From Porticoccaceae bacterium (lineage in GTDB: Bacteria; Pseudomonadota; Gammaproteobacteria; Pseudomonadales; Porticoccaceae), in assembly GCA_018069525.1 (NCBI GenBank), contig JAGPUQ010000019.1, positions 34,647-98,646 of the forward strand: a stretch of 64,000 nucleotides of DNA, in the 5' to 3' direction. Below the pieces are notes generated by a model. That model was not told the DNA's origin. It ran no database searches and saw only the letters and a list, made by a program, of their open reading frames with translations. Below, one piece after another: positions 26,635-37,670 of this stretch (positions are counted from its first letter, which is position 1; each line of letters starts with the position of its first letter). The position numbers and the translations under genes were made by a program.

Positions 26635-29600
26635 TTCCCGATCAGGCCGAACGCGCACAGGCGCTCGACACTCGTACATCCTTTGCGGTGGCTGCCCCCG
26701 CCGGTTCAGGTAAAACCGGACTACTCACTCAGCGTATGCTGTGCCTACTAGCCGAAAGTGAACGCCCCGAGTCTGTACTGTGCATGACCTTTACCCGAAA
26801 AGCCGCAGCAGAAATGCGGCGGCGTATCAGTGAGGCCCTCACGCTCGGCTTAAGTTCAACACCCCCCGACAACGACTACGAACGCCATAACTGGCAATTG
26901 GCCCAGCGGGTGCTAAAACGAGATGAAGCCATGGGCTGGCAGCTAATGGCCTCCCTTAATCGCCTGCAAATCACTACTATCGACGGATTTTGCCGCCTCC
27001 TCGCGCAACAACTTGCGGTGGAATCCGGCCTCGGCGTAGTGCCAGAAAATACCGAAACCCCCAGTGTCTTATACCGCCAGGCGACACGCGAATTACTTGC
27101 CGAGCTGGAATCTTCCGGCCCCACCGGGGAAGCCCTCGAGTTACTACTCACCCACGTGGACAACAACCACCAGCAATTGGAAGACCTGCTGATGGAGCTG
27201 ATTGCCAAGCGGGAACAGTGGTTAAGCCACGTGGTCAGCAGTCGCGACGCTAGGGAATATTTAGAGGGCACACTGACCCGGCTGATCACCGATACTTTAG
27301 ACAAAGCCCAGCAACAACTCGCGCCTTTTACTGGCGAGCTAACGATTTTACTGGACTATATTTCTCAGCATATCGCCTCCCATCTGGACCCTCAGGCACT
27401 GCAGGTACAGTGGCTTGACTGCAGTGCCAGCGAACTCGCTGCCAATCCTGCTGACTGCATGGCAGCCTGGCAGGCCTTGAGCCGTATCTTCCTGACTAAC
27501 GATGGTAGCTGGCGCAAACAAGCTAACAAAAACATTGGCCTGCCGACCAAAAAAGATTCTCAGCGTCCCGAGCAAGCCGATGAACGCAAACAGCAATGGA
27601 AAACTTTAATTGCAGCATTTCAACAGACCCCCGGCTTGCTGGATCTACTCAACGATGTGCTCAGCTTGCCCGACGCTCGCTATGACGACACTCAGTGGGC
27701 GGTGCTCGATGCTCTCACTCACCTGCTACCGCAATTGGCAGCGCGCCTGCAGTTAGTCTTTCAGCGGGAAGGCCAGTGTGACTTTACCGAAACCGCCCTC
27801 GCCGCTCAGCGCGCCCTACACAGTGTCAGTAGCAACTTAGGCGACGATTACCCTACGGACCTGGCGCTACAACTCGATTATCGTATTCAGCATATTTTAG
27901 TTGACGAGTGCCAGGATACCTCCAGCCTGCAATTTAATTTACTACGCCGACTCACCGCAGGCTGGCAAGCAGACGATGGCCGCACGCTGTTTCTGGTGGG
28001 CGACGCCATGCAGTCACTCTATGGTTTTCGCAACGCCAACGTGGGCCTGTTTCTCGACAGTCGCCGCCACCCTATCGGCGACATTCACTTGCAAGCGCTC
28101 GACCTCTCTACCAATTTTCGTTCCCACAACAGTATTGTTCACTGGGTGAACCGGGTTTTCACGCAGGCCTTTCCCGACACCGAAGACTCGGGCCGAGGTG
28201 CTACCCCCTATGCCCCTTCTGCCGCTGCGGTTGCAGCTGTAGATACAGATACGGAGCTCGACGCGCACTGCAGTATCACCCTGGACACCTTGGACCCCGA
28301 AGCAATTGACAGCGAAGAAGGCGAGCAAGTTGCCCAGCGTGTGCTGGCCGCACAAGACAACAATCCCGAAGGCAGCATCGCTATTTTGGTGCGGGGTCGC
28401 GGTCATTTAAAAGAAATTTTGCCCGCGCTATACAGCAAGGGCTTGAGCTGGCAAGCCGCCGATATCGACAGCCTCAGTGGACGCATGCCGATCATCGATT
28501 TAATGTCCTTGACTCGCGCCTTGCTGTGCCCCGCCGATCGCATTGCCTGGCTAGCCCTACTACGAGCACCGTGGAGCGGACTTAATCATCGCGACTTACA
28601 TACCCTGGTAACTCATGTCGCCGCGCAGGACGAGGAACCACTCCAAGATAACAATACAAGCAGCACACCTAAGAACTCCAGAGCATTCCCTTTATTATTA
28701 AATCAAATCCTGTCGCCTACCCTGCCCGAACACTTATCGGATGCGGGTCGCCAGATTGTACAAAGACTGGCCGGCGTATTAGCCGCGGCGTGGCAACAAC
28801 GCCATCGCAAACCACTGCGTACCTGGATAGAAGGTGTCTGGATTGCCCTGGGTGGCCCGGCTGCCCTGCTCAACCCCAGCGTATTACAGCAGTGCCGCCA
28901 GTACTTTAATTTACTGGAAACCCACAGCACCATTGCCGCCGAAGATTGGGTGTCATTTTTGACCCTGGTGGAGAAGGGTCACGCCGCACCGGAACCCGAC
29001 GCTGACCCGCATCTGCAGATTATGACCATCCATAAAGCCAAGGGTCTGGAGTTTGATACCGTTATTATTCCGGGCCTCCACCGCCCAGGCAGAAGTAATC
29101 AGGGCGAGCTGCTGCTATGGAGGGAGCGTATCAACACCTCGGGGCAAACTGACCTGATTATGTCACCACCCGCATCCACGGGCAGCGACACCGACCGTAC
29201 TTATCAATATTTACGCCGGGAACAAAGCCTCAAAGGGCGACTTGAAGATGCCCGGGTTTTGTATGTAGCCTGCACGCGGGCTAAATCTCATTTACACCTA
29301 CTCTTCAAGCTACCGAAAAAAACTGCGCCGGGTGCCAACACGCCTTTGGCTCTGTTGTGGGAAGCTTTAACTGATGATTTGAAACCTGCCAGCGAGCGCG
29401 GTAAATTATCAATAGCCGCAGCAATAAGCACATCAGTCTACGCCGATGTGCTTTACCACCCCACCGAATACGTCTCTGACGACTCGGATTTCAACACTCC
29501 ACAAGACGAACAAAATGAGCAAGATGAGCAAGAACTAATCAGCGCCGCTACTTTAAGTCATGGCGTACGTTTACCGCCGCACTGGCGCTTTGAACAAAGT

Positions 29601-30245
29601 TTGGAAACCGGGAATCATTCCCAGACCTCGACAAACGAACTATTTAATACCCTCTCGAAGAGCGCTACCCTCCCGCAAAGCGAGATCAGTTTGCATCCCA
29701 CGTCCACCGAGGAGTTACGTGTAAGGCTCGCCGGTACCTTGTTTCACCGCACCGCAAGACAGATTGTGCTGGAAGGCATAGACCGGTGGGACAGCACGCG
29801 TATCGCACGACAAAAAACCCTGTGGCGCAGTGAATTTAAACCTTTGCTTGCGGATCAGCACGAAACTGAGACCACAATAGCCAAACTCGAACGCGCCGTG
29901 ATCCAGTTACTCGCCCACCCCGAGGGTAAATGGCTGCTTGCGCCCCACCCAGAACACGTTTGTGAATGGCCACTGGCTTATGTCGATGATCACGATCAGA
30001 TGCGCACCGCGATTCTGGATCGCAGTTTTGTCGCTGATGATGTGCGCTGGATCGTCGACTACAAATTAGCCGAACCTACTGCCAACCAATCCCTGCAAGA
30101 CTTTCTACGACACCAGAAAAATACCTATCGCGAGCAATTAGCCGCTTATCAGCGCCTACTGGAAAATCGAGAGTCAGGCGTTGTAGAAACAGCAATTAAA
30201 ATTGCACTCTATTTCCCGCTTATCCCTCATTTAGAGCTGCTATAG
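26631..30245 (+). CDS. AddA-like UvrD-family helicase/nuclease
   Basis: A 1204-residue SF1 helicase. Motifs in order: Walker A PAGSGKTGLL (about residue 20), MTFTRKAAAEM, Walker B DECQDTSS, VGDAMQSLYGFR, TNFRSHNSIV, IMTIHKAKGLEFD and YVACTRAK. The C-terminal 150 residues carry a nuclease-like site, with Asp in AILDRSF and WIVDYKLAEP. With the preceding gene it forms a two-subunit end-resection enzyme analogous to AddAB/RecBCD. Whether it replaces or supplements RecBCD in this organism cannot be told here. Confidence 0.88.
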   Translation: MIPDQAERAQALDTRTSFAVAAPAGSGKTGLLTQRMLCLLAESERPESVLCMTFTRKAAAEMRRRISEALTLGLSSTPPDNDYERHNWQLAQRVLKRDEAMGWQLMASLNRLQITTIDGFCRLLAQQLAVESGLGVVPENTETPSVLYRQATRELLAELESSGPTGEALELLLTHVDNNHQQLEDLLMELIAKREQWLSHVVSSRDAREYLEGTLTRLITDTLDKAQQQLAPFTGELTILLDYISQHIASHLDPQALQVQWLDCSASELAANPADCMAAWQALSRIFLTNDGSWRKQANKNIGLPTKKDSQRPEQADERKQQWKTLIAAFQQTPGLLDLLNDVLSLPDARYDDTQWAVLDALTHLLPQLAARLQLVFQREGQCDFTETALAAQRALHSVSSNLGDDYPTDLALQLDYRIQHILVDECQDTSSLQFNLLRRLTAGWQADDGRTLFLVGDAMQSLYGFRNANVGLFLDSRRHPIGDIHLQALDLSTNFRSHNSIVHWVNRVFTQAFPDTEDSGRGATPYAPSAAAVAAVDTDTELDAHCSITLDTLDPEAIDSEEGEQVAQRVLAAQDNNPEGSIAILVRGRGHLKEILPALYSKGLSWQAADIDSLSGRMPIIDLMSLTRALLCPADRIAWLALLRAPWSGLNHRDLHTLVTHVAAQDEEPLQDNNTSSTPKNSRAFPLLLNQILSPTLPEHLSDAGRQIVQRLAGVLAAAWQQRHRKPLRTWIEGVWIALGGPAALLNPSVLQQCRQYFNLLETHSTIAAEDWVSFLTLVEKGHAAPEPDADPHLQIMTIHKAKGLEFDTVIIPGLHRPGRSNQGELLLWRERINTSGQTDLIMSPPASTGSDTDRTYQYLRREQSLKGRLEDARVLYVACTRAKSHLHLLFKLPKKTAPGANTPLALLWEALTDDLKPASERGKLSIAAAISTSVYADVLYHPTEYVSDDSDFNTPQDEQNEQDEQELISAATLSHGVRLPPHWRFEQSLETGNHSQTSTNELFNTLSKSATLPQSEISLHPTSTEELRVRLAGTLFHRTARQIVLEGIDRWDSTRIARQKTLWRSEFKPLLADQHETETTIAKLERAVIQLLAHPEGKWLLAPHPEHVCEWPLAYVDDHDQMRTAILDRSFVADDVRWIVDYKLAEPTANQSLQDFLRHQKNTYREQLAAYQRLLENRESGVVETAIKIALYFPLIPHLELL

Positions 30246-30362
30246 AAACAGTGCGATAAAACATGCAAACTTCCACCTTGATTTACAGTAGAATAACTGC
30301 CCTTTTTAATAATTTGACCGTCACTTGCGCTGAGTGACCCGAACGAAAATGAGCCAACTACA

Positions 30363-31439
30363 ATGATTGAACGCGCGCTGGAAAACATCAACGTCCAAAC
30401 TCAGGAAGTATTGCTGACTCCCGGCGATCTGAAAAAAGACCTGCCGATGTCTGATCTGGCAGCCAAAACCATTGTGCAAGGCCGCGAAGCCGTACAAAAC
30501 ATTTTGGCCCATAAAGATCATCGCCTTATCGTTGTCATCGGGCCCTGCTCCATTCACGATGTGGATGCTGCCATGGACTACGCTCAGCGACTTAAAGCCC
30601 TCGCCGACAAGGTAGGCGATACCTTGTTAGTGGTGATGCGGGTGTATTTCGAAAAACCCCGTACTACCGTGGGCTGGAAGGGACTGATTAACGATCCCCA
30701 CCTGGATGACTCCTTCAAAATCAGTGAAGGTCTGCATATCGGTCGGCGTTTATTGCTCGATATATCCGAACTCGGCTTGCCTACCGCTACCGAAGCGCTA
30801 GATCCTATTTCGCCGCAATATCTACAGGATTTAATTTCCTGGTCGGCCATTGGCGCACGCACTACCGAATCCCAGACTCACAGAGAAATGGCCAGCGGCC
30901 TAACGCCTGCTGTGGGTTTTAAAAACGGCACCGATGGTGGCCTTGCGGTCGCGGTCAATGCGCTCCAGTCCGTTGCTAGTCCACACCGTTTTCTCGGCAT
31001 TAATAGCAAGGGTCGAGTCGCCATCATCACCACCAAGGGCAATCCCTACGCACACATTGTGCTGCGCGGCGGTAATGGCAAGCCTAACTACGACTCTGTA
31101 AGTGTGGCGCTTTGCGAACAGGAATTACAGAAAGCTAATATCGAAGCCAATATTATGGTCGATTGCAGTCACGCCAATTCCAACAAAAACCACGAATTAC
31201 AACCGCTGGTTATGCAAAACGTCGCTCAACAAATTGCGGACGGCAACCGCTCTATTATTGGCTTGATGGTGGAGAGTAATCTTAAAGCCGGCAACCAAAA
31301 ACTATCGGCTAACCGAGACGAAATGGAATATGGGAAATCGGTCACCGATGCCTGTATTGACTGGGAAACCACGGAAGCTTCCCTGCTGGCGATGCGTGAC
31401 ACGCTGAAGAGTGTATTACCGAAACGCTTTGCTGGTTAA
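30363..31439 (+). CDS. 3-deoxy-7-phosphoheptulonate synthase (DAHP synthase, class I)
   Basis: A 358-residue enzyme condensing phosphoenolpyruvate and erythrose 4-phosphate in the first step of the shikimate pathway. Family motifs are VIGPCSIHD, RVYFEKPRTTVGWKGLIND, IGARTTESQTHREMASGL, VGFKNGTDGG and DCSHANSNK. It is of the AroF/AroG/AroH type. Which amino acid inhibits it cannot be judged from sequence. It is a single gene with its own promoter region in the 117-bp gap after the helicase. Confidence 0.94.
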   Translation: MIERALENINVQTQEVLLTPGDLKKDLPMSDLAAKTIVQGREAVQNILAHKDHRLIVVIGPCSIHDVDAAMDYAQRLKALADKVGDTLLVVMRVYFEKPRTTVGWKGLINDPHLDDSFKISEGLHIGRRLLLDISELGLPTATEALDPISPQYLQDLISWSAIGARTTESQTHREMASGLTPAVGFKNGTDGGLAVAVNALQSVASPHRFLGINSKGRVAIITTKGNPYAHIVLRGGNGKPNYDSVSVALCEQELQKANIEANIMVDCSHANSNKNHELQPLVMQNVAQQIADGNRSIIGLMVESNLKAGNQKLSANRDEMEYGKSVTDACIDWETTEASLLAMRDTLKSVLPKRFAG

Positions 31440-31468
31440 ATTGGCCTTACCCGCAGGGTCCGCGCGTT

Positions 31469-31496
31469 GCAGGTAGCAGGTAGCGGGTAGCGGGTT
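31469..31496. repeat. Four 7-bp repeats after the DAHP synthase gene
   Basis: GCAGGTA, GCAGGTA, GCGGGTA, GCGGGTT in tandem between the convergent DAHP synthase and TetR genes. No terminator hairpin with a T-run is obvious in this gap. Confidence 0.6.
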
Positions 31497-31558
31497 GCCT
31501 TACTTGTTAACGCAAATAAAAGCCTCAACCGCAAGTCAGCCTTAAACATAGCCCAGCT

Positions 31559-32185
31559 TTAATGCAGCGGTCTAAAATTCAATTCCACAACATTTTGAGA
31601 ACTGTTGGGCAATATCGACTCCAGGCCTATTTTAATCATCGAGCGCAAGGTCTCCCGGCTGGCGCCCATTTTACTTTGCAGGCGCAGACCCCCAGCTAGT
31701 GCCATTAAGTAAGCCACGCAGACCGACGCCGGATTGTTATCTGGCATTAAGCCCTTCTCCCTGGCTTCGACGAGTCGCTTCTCAAATAAATCCTCGAGTA
31801 TCGACAAGCGGGCGGCAGCGGCCTGCGCCATTTCCGGTTCGGTATGGCTCAACTCGCTAACGGTATTAAACAACAGGCAACCCCGCGAACGATACTCGTC
31901 GTTATCCACCAAAAGCAGGGCATAAAATAAACTGCGAATCGCTATAATCGGATCAGCAATTTCCAGATACCCGTTGAGCGGTACTTCGAAATGCGACACG
32001 TAGTGGTCCATCACTTCATGAAACAAACCAGCCTTGCTACCAAAAGCCTGATAAAGACTACCCCGGTTAATTTCAGTAGCCTCAATTAATTTATATATGG
32101 ACGTAGCTTCGTATCCATCCCGCCAAAACACACTCATGGCGGCCTCCAGAACGTGCTGACGATTATATTCTGGTGCTCTGGGCAT
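31559..32185 (-). CDS. TetR/AcrR-family transcriptional regulator, copy 1
   Basis: About 208 residues. The N-terminal helix-turn-helix (VLEAAMSVFWRDGYEATSIYKL then EINRGSLYQAFGSKAGLF) is typical TetR. I use the ATG at 32185 (MPRAPEY) rather than 32227, because the neighbouring paralogue starts with the same residues. The C-terminal ligand domain resembles TetR_C proteins of the AcrR/YxaF kind. It is a clear paralogue of the next gene, in the same orientation with 109 bp between them. No target gene is adjacent. Confidence 0.88.
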   Translation of the reverse strand: MPRAPEYNRQHVLEAAMSVFWRDGYEATSIYKLIEATEINRGSLYQAFGSKAGLFHEVMDHYVSHFEVPLNGYLEIADPIIAIRSLFYALLLVDNDEYRSRGCLLFNTVSELSHTEPEMAQAAAARLSILEDLFEKRLVEAREKGLMPDNNPASVCVAYLMALAGGLRLQSKMGASRETLRSMIKIGLESILPNSSQNVVELNFRPLH

Positions 32186-32294
32186 CCCTGACTCTCCAAA
32201 ATAAAACACTATTGTTAAACCCCTCACTCGCGCCGCCGAACCTGACGCTCCTGACGCTCCCGACGTTGACGCTGTCCTAAGGGCTTTCGCTAAA

Positions 32295-32966
32295 TTACTT
32301 ATTCAACGGTCCAAAATCAACGGCTACGGTCGCTTCAGACAAAGTTTCGACATTGCCGGAAGCATCCGAAGCTTGCGCAGAAAAATTCGCCAGCATCGGA
32401 GCGATACCCATATCTATCATGGTTTTTAATGCCGATTTCTCAAGGCCCATTTTTTCGGCCAGGCGCAAGCCTCCACACAGGGTAATCAAATACTTGCCGT
32501 ACACCGCTGCCGAACAATTCTGATTCATTTGTCCCTGCTGCTGAGCCGCCTCAATACGAACTTCGAAAAAATCGCTCAACTGCTCCAAATACTGCACTGC
32601 ACGCGCGGCAAGCTCTGGTTCGGTATGGGTCAACTCACTCACTGTGTTGTACAGCAGGCAGCCCCAGGAATTGTATTTCGGATTGTCGATAAGGAACATG
32701 GCGTAAAACACGCTGCGAATCGCAATTGCGGGCTCGACATTGGCAACTAATGCGCCGACCGGATCCTGGAAATTGTCAACGTAATATTTGAGGACTTCTT
32801 CAAACAAACCGGCTTTGCTACCAAAGGCCTGGTAGAGACTGCCGCGATTAATATCCATGGCGGCGGTTAATTTTTGTATCGACGTGGCGTCATAACCATC
32901 TCGCCAAAACACCTTCATAGCTTCTGCCAGGACGTGTCCGCGATCGTACTCTGGTGCTCTAGGCAT
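32295..32966 (-). CDS. TetR/AcrR-family transcriptional regulator, copy 2
   Basis: A 223-residue TetR-family protein beginning MPRAPEYDRGHVL, with a helix-turn-helix almost identical in key positions to copy 1 (INRGSLYQAFGSKAGLF is shared). The ligand-binding halves have diverged, although AIRSVFYAMFLIDN and GGLRLAEKMG still match. The C-terminus has about 15 extra residues. The nearly identical recognition helices suggest both bind the same operators while responding to different ligands, which is inference. Confidence 0.88.
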   Translation of the reverse strand: MPRAPEYDRGHVLAEAMKVFWRDGYDATSIQKLTAAMDINRGSLYQAFGSKAGLFEEVLKYYVDNFQDPVGALVANVEPAIAIRSVFYAMFLIDNPKYNSWGCLLYNTVSELTHTEPELAARAVQYLEQLSDFFEVRIEAAQQQGQMNQNCSAAVYGKYLITLCGGLRLAEKMGLEKSALKTMIDMGIAPMLANFSAQASDASGNVETLSEATVAVDFGPLNK

Positions 32967-33031
32967 AAAAACCCCATTCCTTAGACGATTAACTATCCCT
33001 CATCCTAGCATTCAGCCTTCCACCGAACCGC

Positions 33032-33616
33032 TTATTTATAAAAAGCCTGGGAAGTATCGCTGTGATCTGTGACGTCGCGCACACCTTTAAGGTCGGGGAT
33101 TTGGGTTAGCAAGGTTTTCTCAACACCTTCCTTAAGTGTGACGTCCACCATGCCGCAGCCCTGACAGCCGCCACCAAATTGTAGTACCGCTACGTCGTCA
33201 ACAATTTCTTCCAGACTAACGACACCGCCGTGAGCGGCCAAACCGGGATTGATTTCGTTGTGCAGCACGTAATTGATTTTGTCTTCCAGGGGGCTGTCGT
33301 CATTCACTTTTGGGGTACGAGAATTAGGCGCCCGAATGGTCAATTGGCCACCGAGACGGTCTTCGGAGTAGTCCACTTTGGCATCGTCCAAAAATGGCTC
33401 ACTGCGTTTCTCTATGTAAGCGCGCAGGTTATCCAGTTCCATCAACTCGTCGTCGGGCTGCTCCTCACCCGGCTTGCAGTAGGCAATACAGGTTTCGGCT
33501 TTTGGGGTACCCGGATCGCTGATAAATAGACGAATGGCAATGCCTTCGCAATCCTGTTTTTCCAATAATCCCGCCAGATAGACTTGTGCTGAGGGAGTAA
33601 TTTCGACTTTGGACAT
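33032..33616 (-). CDS. nfuA: Fe/S biogenesis protein NfuA
   Basis: A 194-residue protein with an N-terminal degenerate A-type scaffold domain ([16 protein letters not shown]) and a C-terminal Nfu domain carrying the cluster-binding CxxC in [12 protein letters not shown]. It delivers 4Fe-4S clusters to client proteins under oxidative stress or iron limitation. It is divergent from metH, as I recall for the Pseudomonas nfuA-metH region. Confidence 0.95.
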   Translation of the reverse strand: MSKVEITPSAQVYLAGLLEKQDCEGIAIRLFISDPGTPKAETCIAYCKPGEEQPDDELMELDNLRAYIEKRSEPFLDDAKVDYSEDRLGGQLTIRAPNSRTPKVNDDSPLEDKINYVLHNEINPGLAAHGGVVSLEEIVDDVAVLQFGGGCQGCGMVDVTLKEGVEKTLLTQIPDLKGVRDVTDHSDTSQAFYK

Positions 33617-33830
33617 GAGCTTGTTTCCCGATCTCCAGGAGATCTATACCTGAGTAAATTAGTCGTGTATTTTAGCAGCGCAGGCAAGGGCCGACAATGG
33701 CATCTGGCCATATAATATCCCCGCCGCCCATCACCATTTCACGGCCATCTCGCAACCATGCCGCAGCCCTGCTGACGGCCCTTCTCGCGAACCTCATCAA
33801 AAACCGGCCTCGCTTTAGTTAAAAAATCGC

Positions 33831-33844
33831 TAACAACGTTGTTA
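33831..33844. promoter_or_regulatory. 14-bp perfect palindrome upstream of metH
   Basis: TAACAACGTTGTTA is a perfect inverted repeat 77 bp upstream of the metH start, just before an AT-rich stretch with a TAGAAT-like -10. It looks like an operator. It does not match the MetR consensus TGAAN6TTCA or a B12 riboswitch, and no riboswitch was recognised in this leader. Confidence 0.45.
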
Positions 33845-33921
33845 AATTGAAAATCTTAACTCAGCAATTTGCTAGAATAGCCTCCTTTTTTTAATCCGAC
33901 CCTACTTTTACCGGTTAATTC

Positions 33922-36900
33922 ATGTCCAACCTGCGAACCCAACGTATCGAGGCGCTCCACCAGGCCGCCAGTCAACGCATTTTAATACTCGATGGTGCCA
34001 CCGGCACCATGATCCAGCGTCGTAAACTCAAAGAAGCGGATTTTCGCGGTACCCGCTTTGCCGACTGGCCGCAAGATTTGGGGGGCAATAACGACCTGCT
34101 GGCACTCACCCGCCCGGACATCATCCGTGATATCCACCTGGCTTATTTAGAAGCCGGTGCGGATATTATTGAAACCAACACCTTTAACGCCACGAGCATT
34201 TCTCAATCCGACTACGGCATGGAAGCTCAGGTCATCGAACTCAACCGGGAAGCCGCCCGCATCGCCCGCGCCGCTGCGGATATCGTGAGCGCGCAAACTC
34301 CGGACAAACCCCGCTGGGTTGCCGGGGTCATCGGTCCGACCAGCCGTACCGCCTCCATTTCACCCGATGTGAATGACCCGGCGGCGCGCAATACCACTTT
34401 TACCGAGTTGGCCGAATCCTACCGGGAGGCCACCCGCGCGCTGATTGATGGCGGCGTAGACATCATCATGATCGAAACCGTGTTCGATACCTTGAACGCC
34501 AAAGCGGCCATTTTTGCCGTACAGGATGTCTATGCCGAATTAGGTATTAAGCTGCCGATGATGATCTCTGGCACCATTACCGATGCCTCCGGTCGCACGC
34601 TATCGGGGCAAACCACGGAAGCCTTCTGGAACAGTGTCGCCCACGCCGAGCCTTTTGCTATTGGTCTGAATTGCGCCCTGGGTGCGGAACAGTTGCGACC
34701 TTACGTACAGGAGTTATCTCGAGTTAGCTCCACGCTAGTGTCAGCCCACCCGAATGCGGGCTTGCCCAATGCCTTTGGCGAATACGATGAAAGCGCCGAG
34801 CAAACTGCCGCGATTCTCGACGAATTCGCCAGCAGTGGCCTGGTGAATATTCTCGGTGGCTGCTGCGGTACCACCCCGGAACATATTCAGGCCATCGCCA
34901 ATGCGGTGGCTCGCTATAGCACTCGGACGATACCGGACATTGCACCGGCCTGTCGTCTGGCGGGGCTCGAGCCCTTTACCATCAACCAGGACTCCCTCTT
35001 CGTTAATGTTGGTGAGCGCTGTAATGTCACCGGCTCGGCGCGTTTTAAACGCTTGATTCTGGAAGACGACTACACTACCGCACTCGAAGTCGCACTGGAA
35101 CAGGTAGAAAACGGCGCGCAAATCATCGACATCAATATGGATGAAGGTATGCTCGATTCGGTCGAGGCCATCACCACTTTTCTTAAACTGGTGGCCACGG
35201 AACCGGATATTTGCCGAGTGCCCATTATGGTGGACTCCTCCAAGTGGGAGGTGATCGAAGCCGGGCTTCAGCAAGTTCAAGGTAAAGCCCTGGTTAATTC
35301 CATTAGCCTGAAGGAAGGCGAAGAGGCATTTATTCATCACGCCCGCCTGTGCAAACGCTACGGCGCGGCCGTGGTGGTGATGGCCTTCGACACTGACGGA
35401 CAAGCCGATAATCTCGAGCGACGCATCGCCATTTGCCAACGCAGTTACGATATTTTAATTAACGACGTCGGCTTTAATCCCTCAGATATTATTTTCGACC
35501 CAAATATATTCGCTATTGCGACCGGGATTGAAGAACACAACAACTACGCCGTCGATTTTATCGAGGCCTGCCGCTGGATTCGCGCCAACCTGCCCCACGC
35601 CCATATTTCTGGCGGCGTCAGCAATGTGTCGTTTTCCTTTCGCGGCAACAACCCGGTGCGCGAAGCGATTCACTCGGTATTTTTATACCACGCCATTAAA
35701 GCTGGGCTCAGCATGGGCATCGTCAACGCCGGACAACTGGCGGTTTACGATGACTTACCCGAAGAGCTGCGCACGGTGGTGGAAGATGTGGTGCTCAATC
35801 GTGGTGCCGACGGCACCGAAAGCCTGCTCGCCATCGCCGATAAATATCGCGGTGATGGTAGCGTCGCCGCAAGCAAAGAAGATCTCGCCTGGCGGGAATG
35901 GCCAGTCGCTCGACGCCTGCAGCACGCGCTGGTTAAAGGCATTACCCTGTTTATCGACGAAGACGCCGAAGCCGCGCGCCTACAAGCTAAGCGGCCTCTA
36001 GATGTCATCGAAGGCCCGCTTATGGATGGCATGAATGTGGTGGGTGATCTGTTCAGCAGCGGCAAAATGTTTCTACCCCAGGTGGTGAAATCCGCACGCG
36101 TGATGAAACAGGCCGTCGCCCACCTGCAGCCCTACATCGAGCTGGAAAAACAGGGTGCGCCACAGAGTAACGGTAAAGTGTTGATGGCCACCGTAAAAGG
36201 TGACGTCCACGATATCGGCAAAAATATCGTCGGCGTGGTGTTGCAGTGCAACAACTTTGAAGTCATCGACCTCGGCGTTATGGTGTCCGCCACTACCATT
36301 CTCGAAACCGCGCGGCAACAAGACGTGGATATTATCGGACTATCGGGGCTGATTACTCCGTCTCTCGACGAGATGGTGCATGTTGCCAGTGAGATGGAGC
36401 GCCTCGGTTTGGATCTGCCTTTGTTAATCGGCGGTGCCACCACCTCAAAAGCTCACACTGCGGTAAAAATTGATCCCGGTTATCACCGCGGTCAAAGTAT
36501 TTATGTCGCCGACGCCTCTCGTGCGGTGGGTGTTGCCACCAAGCTGATGAATCTCGAGCGACGCCACGAGTATTACCAGGAATTAAACGACGAGTACGAC
36601 AAGGTACGCAAACGCACGGCCGCTCGACAATCAAAACGAAAATCCCAGGCCTACTCGGACGCCATTGATGCCCGCATGGCCATCGAGTGGAAAAACTATC
36701 TTCCACCAGTGCCGAAACAACTCGGCGCCCAGGTGTTTCGCAATTATCCTCTGCAAGATTTAATCGACACCATCGACTGGACACCCTTTTTTATCACCTG
36801 GAGTTTAGCTGGCAAATATCCCAATATCCTTGACGACGAAGTCGTCGGCGAGCAGGCGCGTATCTTATTTGACGATGCCCAGGCCATGCTCAAAAAATTA

Positions 36901-37632
36901 CTGGCCGACGGTCGCCTGCAAGCCAATGGCGTTATTGGCCTGTGGCCTGCTAATCGTGTTGGCAACGATGATATTGCGGTGTACACCGATGACACTCGCA
37001 GCGAAGTGCTTAGTACCCTGCACCATATTCGCCAGCAGTCGATGAAACCTAATGACAACGAACCGTATTTATCACTCGCCGATTTTATCGCGCCAGAAAG
37101 TACCGGCGTTGCGGATTACATTGGCGGCTTTGCGGTAACCACTGGTATTAATGCCGATGAGATTGCCAAAGAGTACGAAGCCCAGGGCGACGACTACAAC
37201 TCCATTATGGTTAAAGCCCTGGCGGATCGTTTGGCCGAATCCTTTGCCGAACATTTACACCGACGGGTGCGCAAAGAATTTTGGGGCTATGCCGAACACG
37301 AGGAATTAGACAACCAGGCTTTGATTTACGAGCAGTATCAGGGCATCCGACCCGCACCGGGTTATCCCTGCTGCCCCGATCACGCAGAGAAAGACAGTTT
37401 GTTTGACTTACTCGATGCTACCGCCAATACCGATATCGAATTGACTGAAAGTTACGCCATGTTCCCAACCGCAGCGGTCAGCGGCTGGTATTTCGCTCAC
37501 CCCAAGGCCAAGTATTTCAACACGGGGAAAATTCAACTCGATCAAGTGGAAGACCTGGCTGCTCGTAAAGGCCTTTCGGTAGCAGAGCTGGAGCGACAAC
37601 TGAGCTCGGTGCTGGGCTATACCCCTAGCTGA
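33922..37632 (+). CDS. metH: Cobalamin-dependent methionine synthase
   Basis: A 1236-residue, four-module enzyme transferring a methyl group from methyltetrahydrofolate to homocysteine. The homocysteine domain (1-330) has zinc cysteines in GLNCALG and GGCCGTTP. The pterin domain spans about 355-620 ([13 protein letters not shown]). The B12 cap and Rossmann domains (about 650-880) include the cobalt-binding [14 protein letters not shown]. The SAM reactivation domain lies at the end ([12 protein letters not shown]). Length matches E. coli MetH (1227). It is a single gene, ended by a strong terminator. Confidence 0.97.
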   Translation: MSNLRTQRIEALHQAASQRILILDGATGTMIQRRKLKEADFRGTRFADWPQDLGGNNDLLALTRPDIIRDIHLAYLEAGADIIETNTFNATSISQSDYGMEAQVIELNREAARIARAAADIVSAQTPDKPRWVAGVIGPTSRTASISPDVNDPAARNTTFTELAESYREATRALIDGGVDIIMIETVFDTLNAKAAIFAVQDVYAELGIKLPMMISGTITDASGRTLSGQTTEAFWNSVAHAEPFAIGLNCALGAEQLRPYVQELSRVSSTLVSAHPNAGLPNAFGEYDESAEQTAAILDEFASSGLVNILGGCCGTTPEHIQAIANAVARYSTRTIPDIAPACRLAGLEPFTINQDSLFVNVGERCNVTGSARFKRLILEDDYTTALEVALEQVENGAQIIDINMDEGMLDSVEAITTFLKLVATEPDICRVPIMVDSSKWEVIEAGLQQVQGKALVNSISLKEGEEAFIHHARLCKRYGAAVVVMAFDTDGQADNLERRIAICQRSYDILINDVGFNPSDIIFDPNIFAIATGIEEHNNYAVDFIEACRWIRANLPHAHISGGVSNVSFSFRGNNPVREAIHSVFLYHAIKAGLSMGIVNAGQLAVYDDLPEELRTVVEDVVLNRGADGTESLLAIADKYRGDGSVAASKEDLAWREWPVARRLQHALVKGITLFIDEDAEAARLQAKRPLDVIEGPLMDGMNVVGDLFSSGKMFLPQVVKSARVMKQAVAHLQPYIELEKQGAPQSNGKVLMATVKGDVHDIGKNIVGVVLQCNNFEVIDLGVMVSATTILETARQQDVDIIGLSGLITPSLDEMVHVASEMERLGLDLPLLIGGATTSKAHTAVKIDPGYHRGQSIYVADASRAVGVATKLMNLERRHEYYQELNDEYDKVRKRTAARQSKRKSQAYSDAIDARMAIEWKNYLPPVPKQLGAQVFRNYPLQDLIDTIDWTPFFITWSLAGKYPNILDDEVVGEQARILFDDAQAMLKKLLADGRLQANGVIGLWPANRVGNDDIAVYTDDTRSEVLSTLHHIRQQSMKPNDNEPYLSLADFIAPESTGVADYIGGFAVTTGINADEIAKEYEAQGDDYNSIMVKALADRLAESFAEHLHRRVRKEFWGYAEHEELDNQALIYEQYQGIRPAPGYPCCPDHAEKDSLFDLLDATANTDIELTESYAMFPTAAVSGWYFAHPKAKYFNTGKIQLDQVEDLAARKGLSVAELERQLSSVLGYTPS

Positions 37633-37670
37633 AAACCAACACCCAAGCTAAAAACTCAAACTAAAAAACA

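Noticed and set aside
30349..30366. Five-codon frame (MSQLQ) whose stop overlaps the DAHP synthase start
   Set aside because: A leader peptide for attenuation should contain runs of Phe, Tyr or Trp codons and a terminator/antiterminator; neither is present, so it is probably chance.
33617..33921. Searched the metH leader for a cobalamin or SAM riboswitch
   Set aside because: No B12-box or SAM-box consensus could be seen, and the leader is short after the likely -10.
34741..35439. A 232-residue minus-strand frame opposite metH
   Set aside because: Long only because metH codon bias leaves the antisense frame open; no recognisable protein features.
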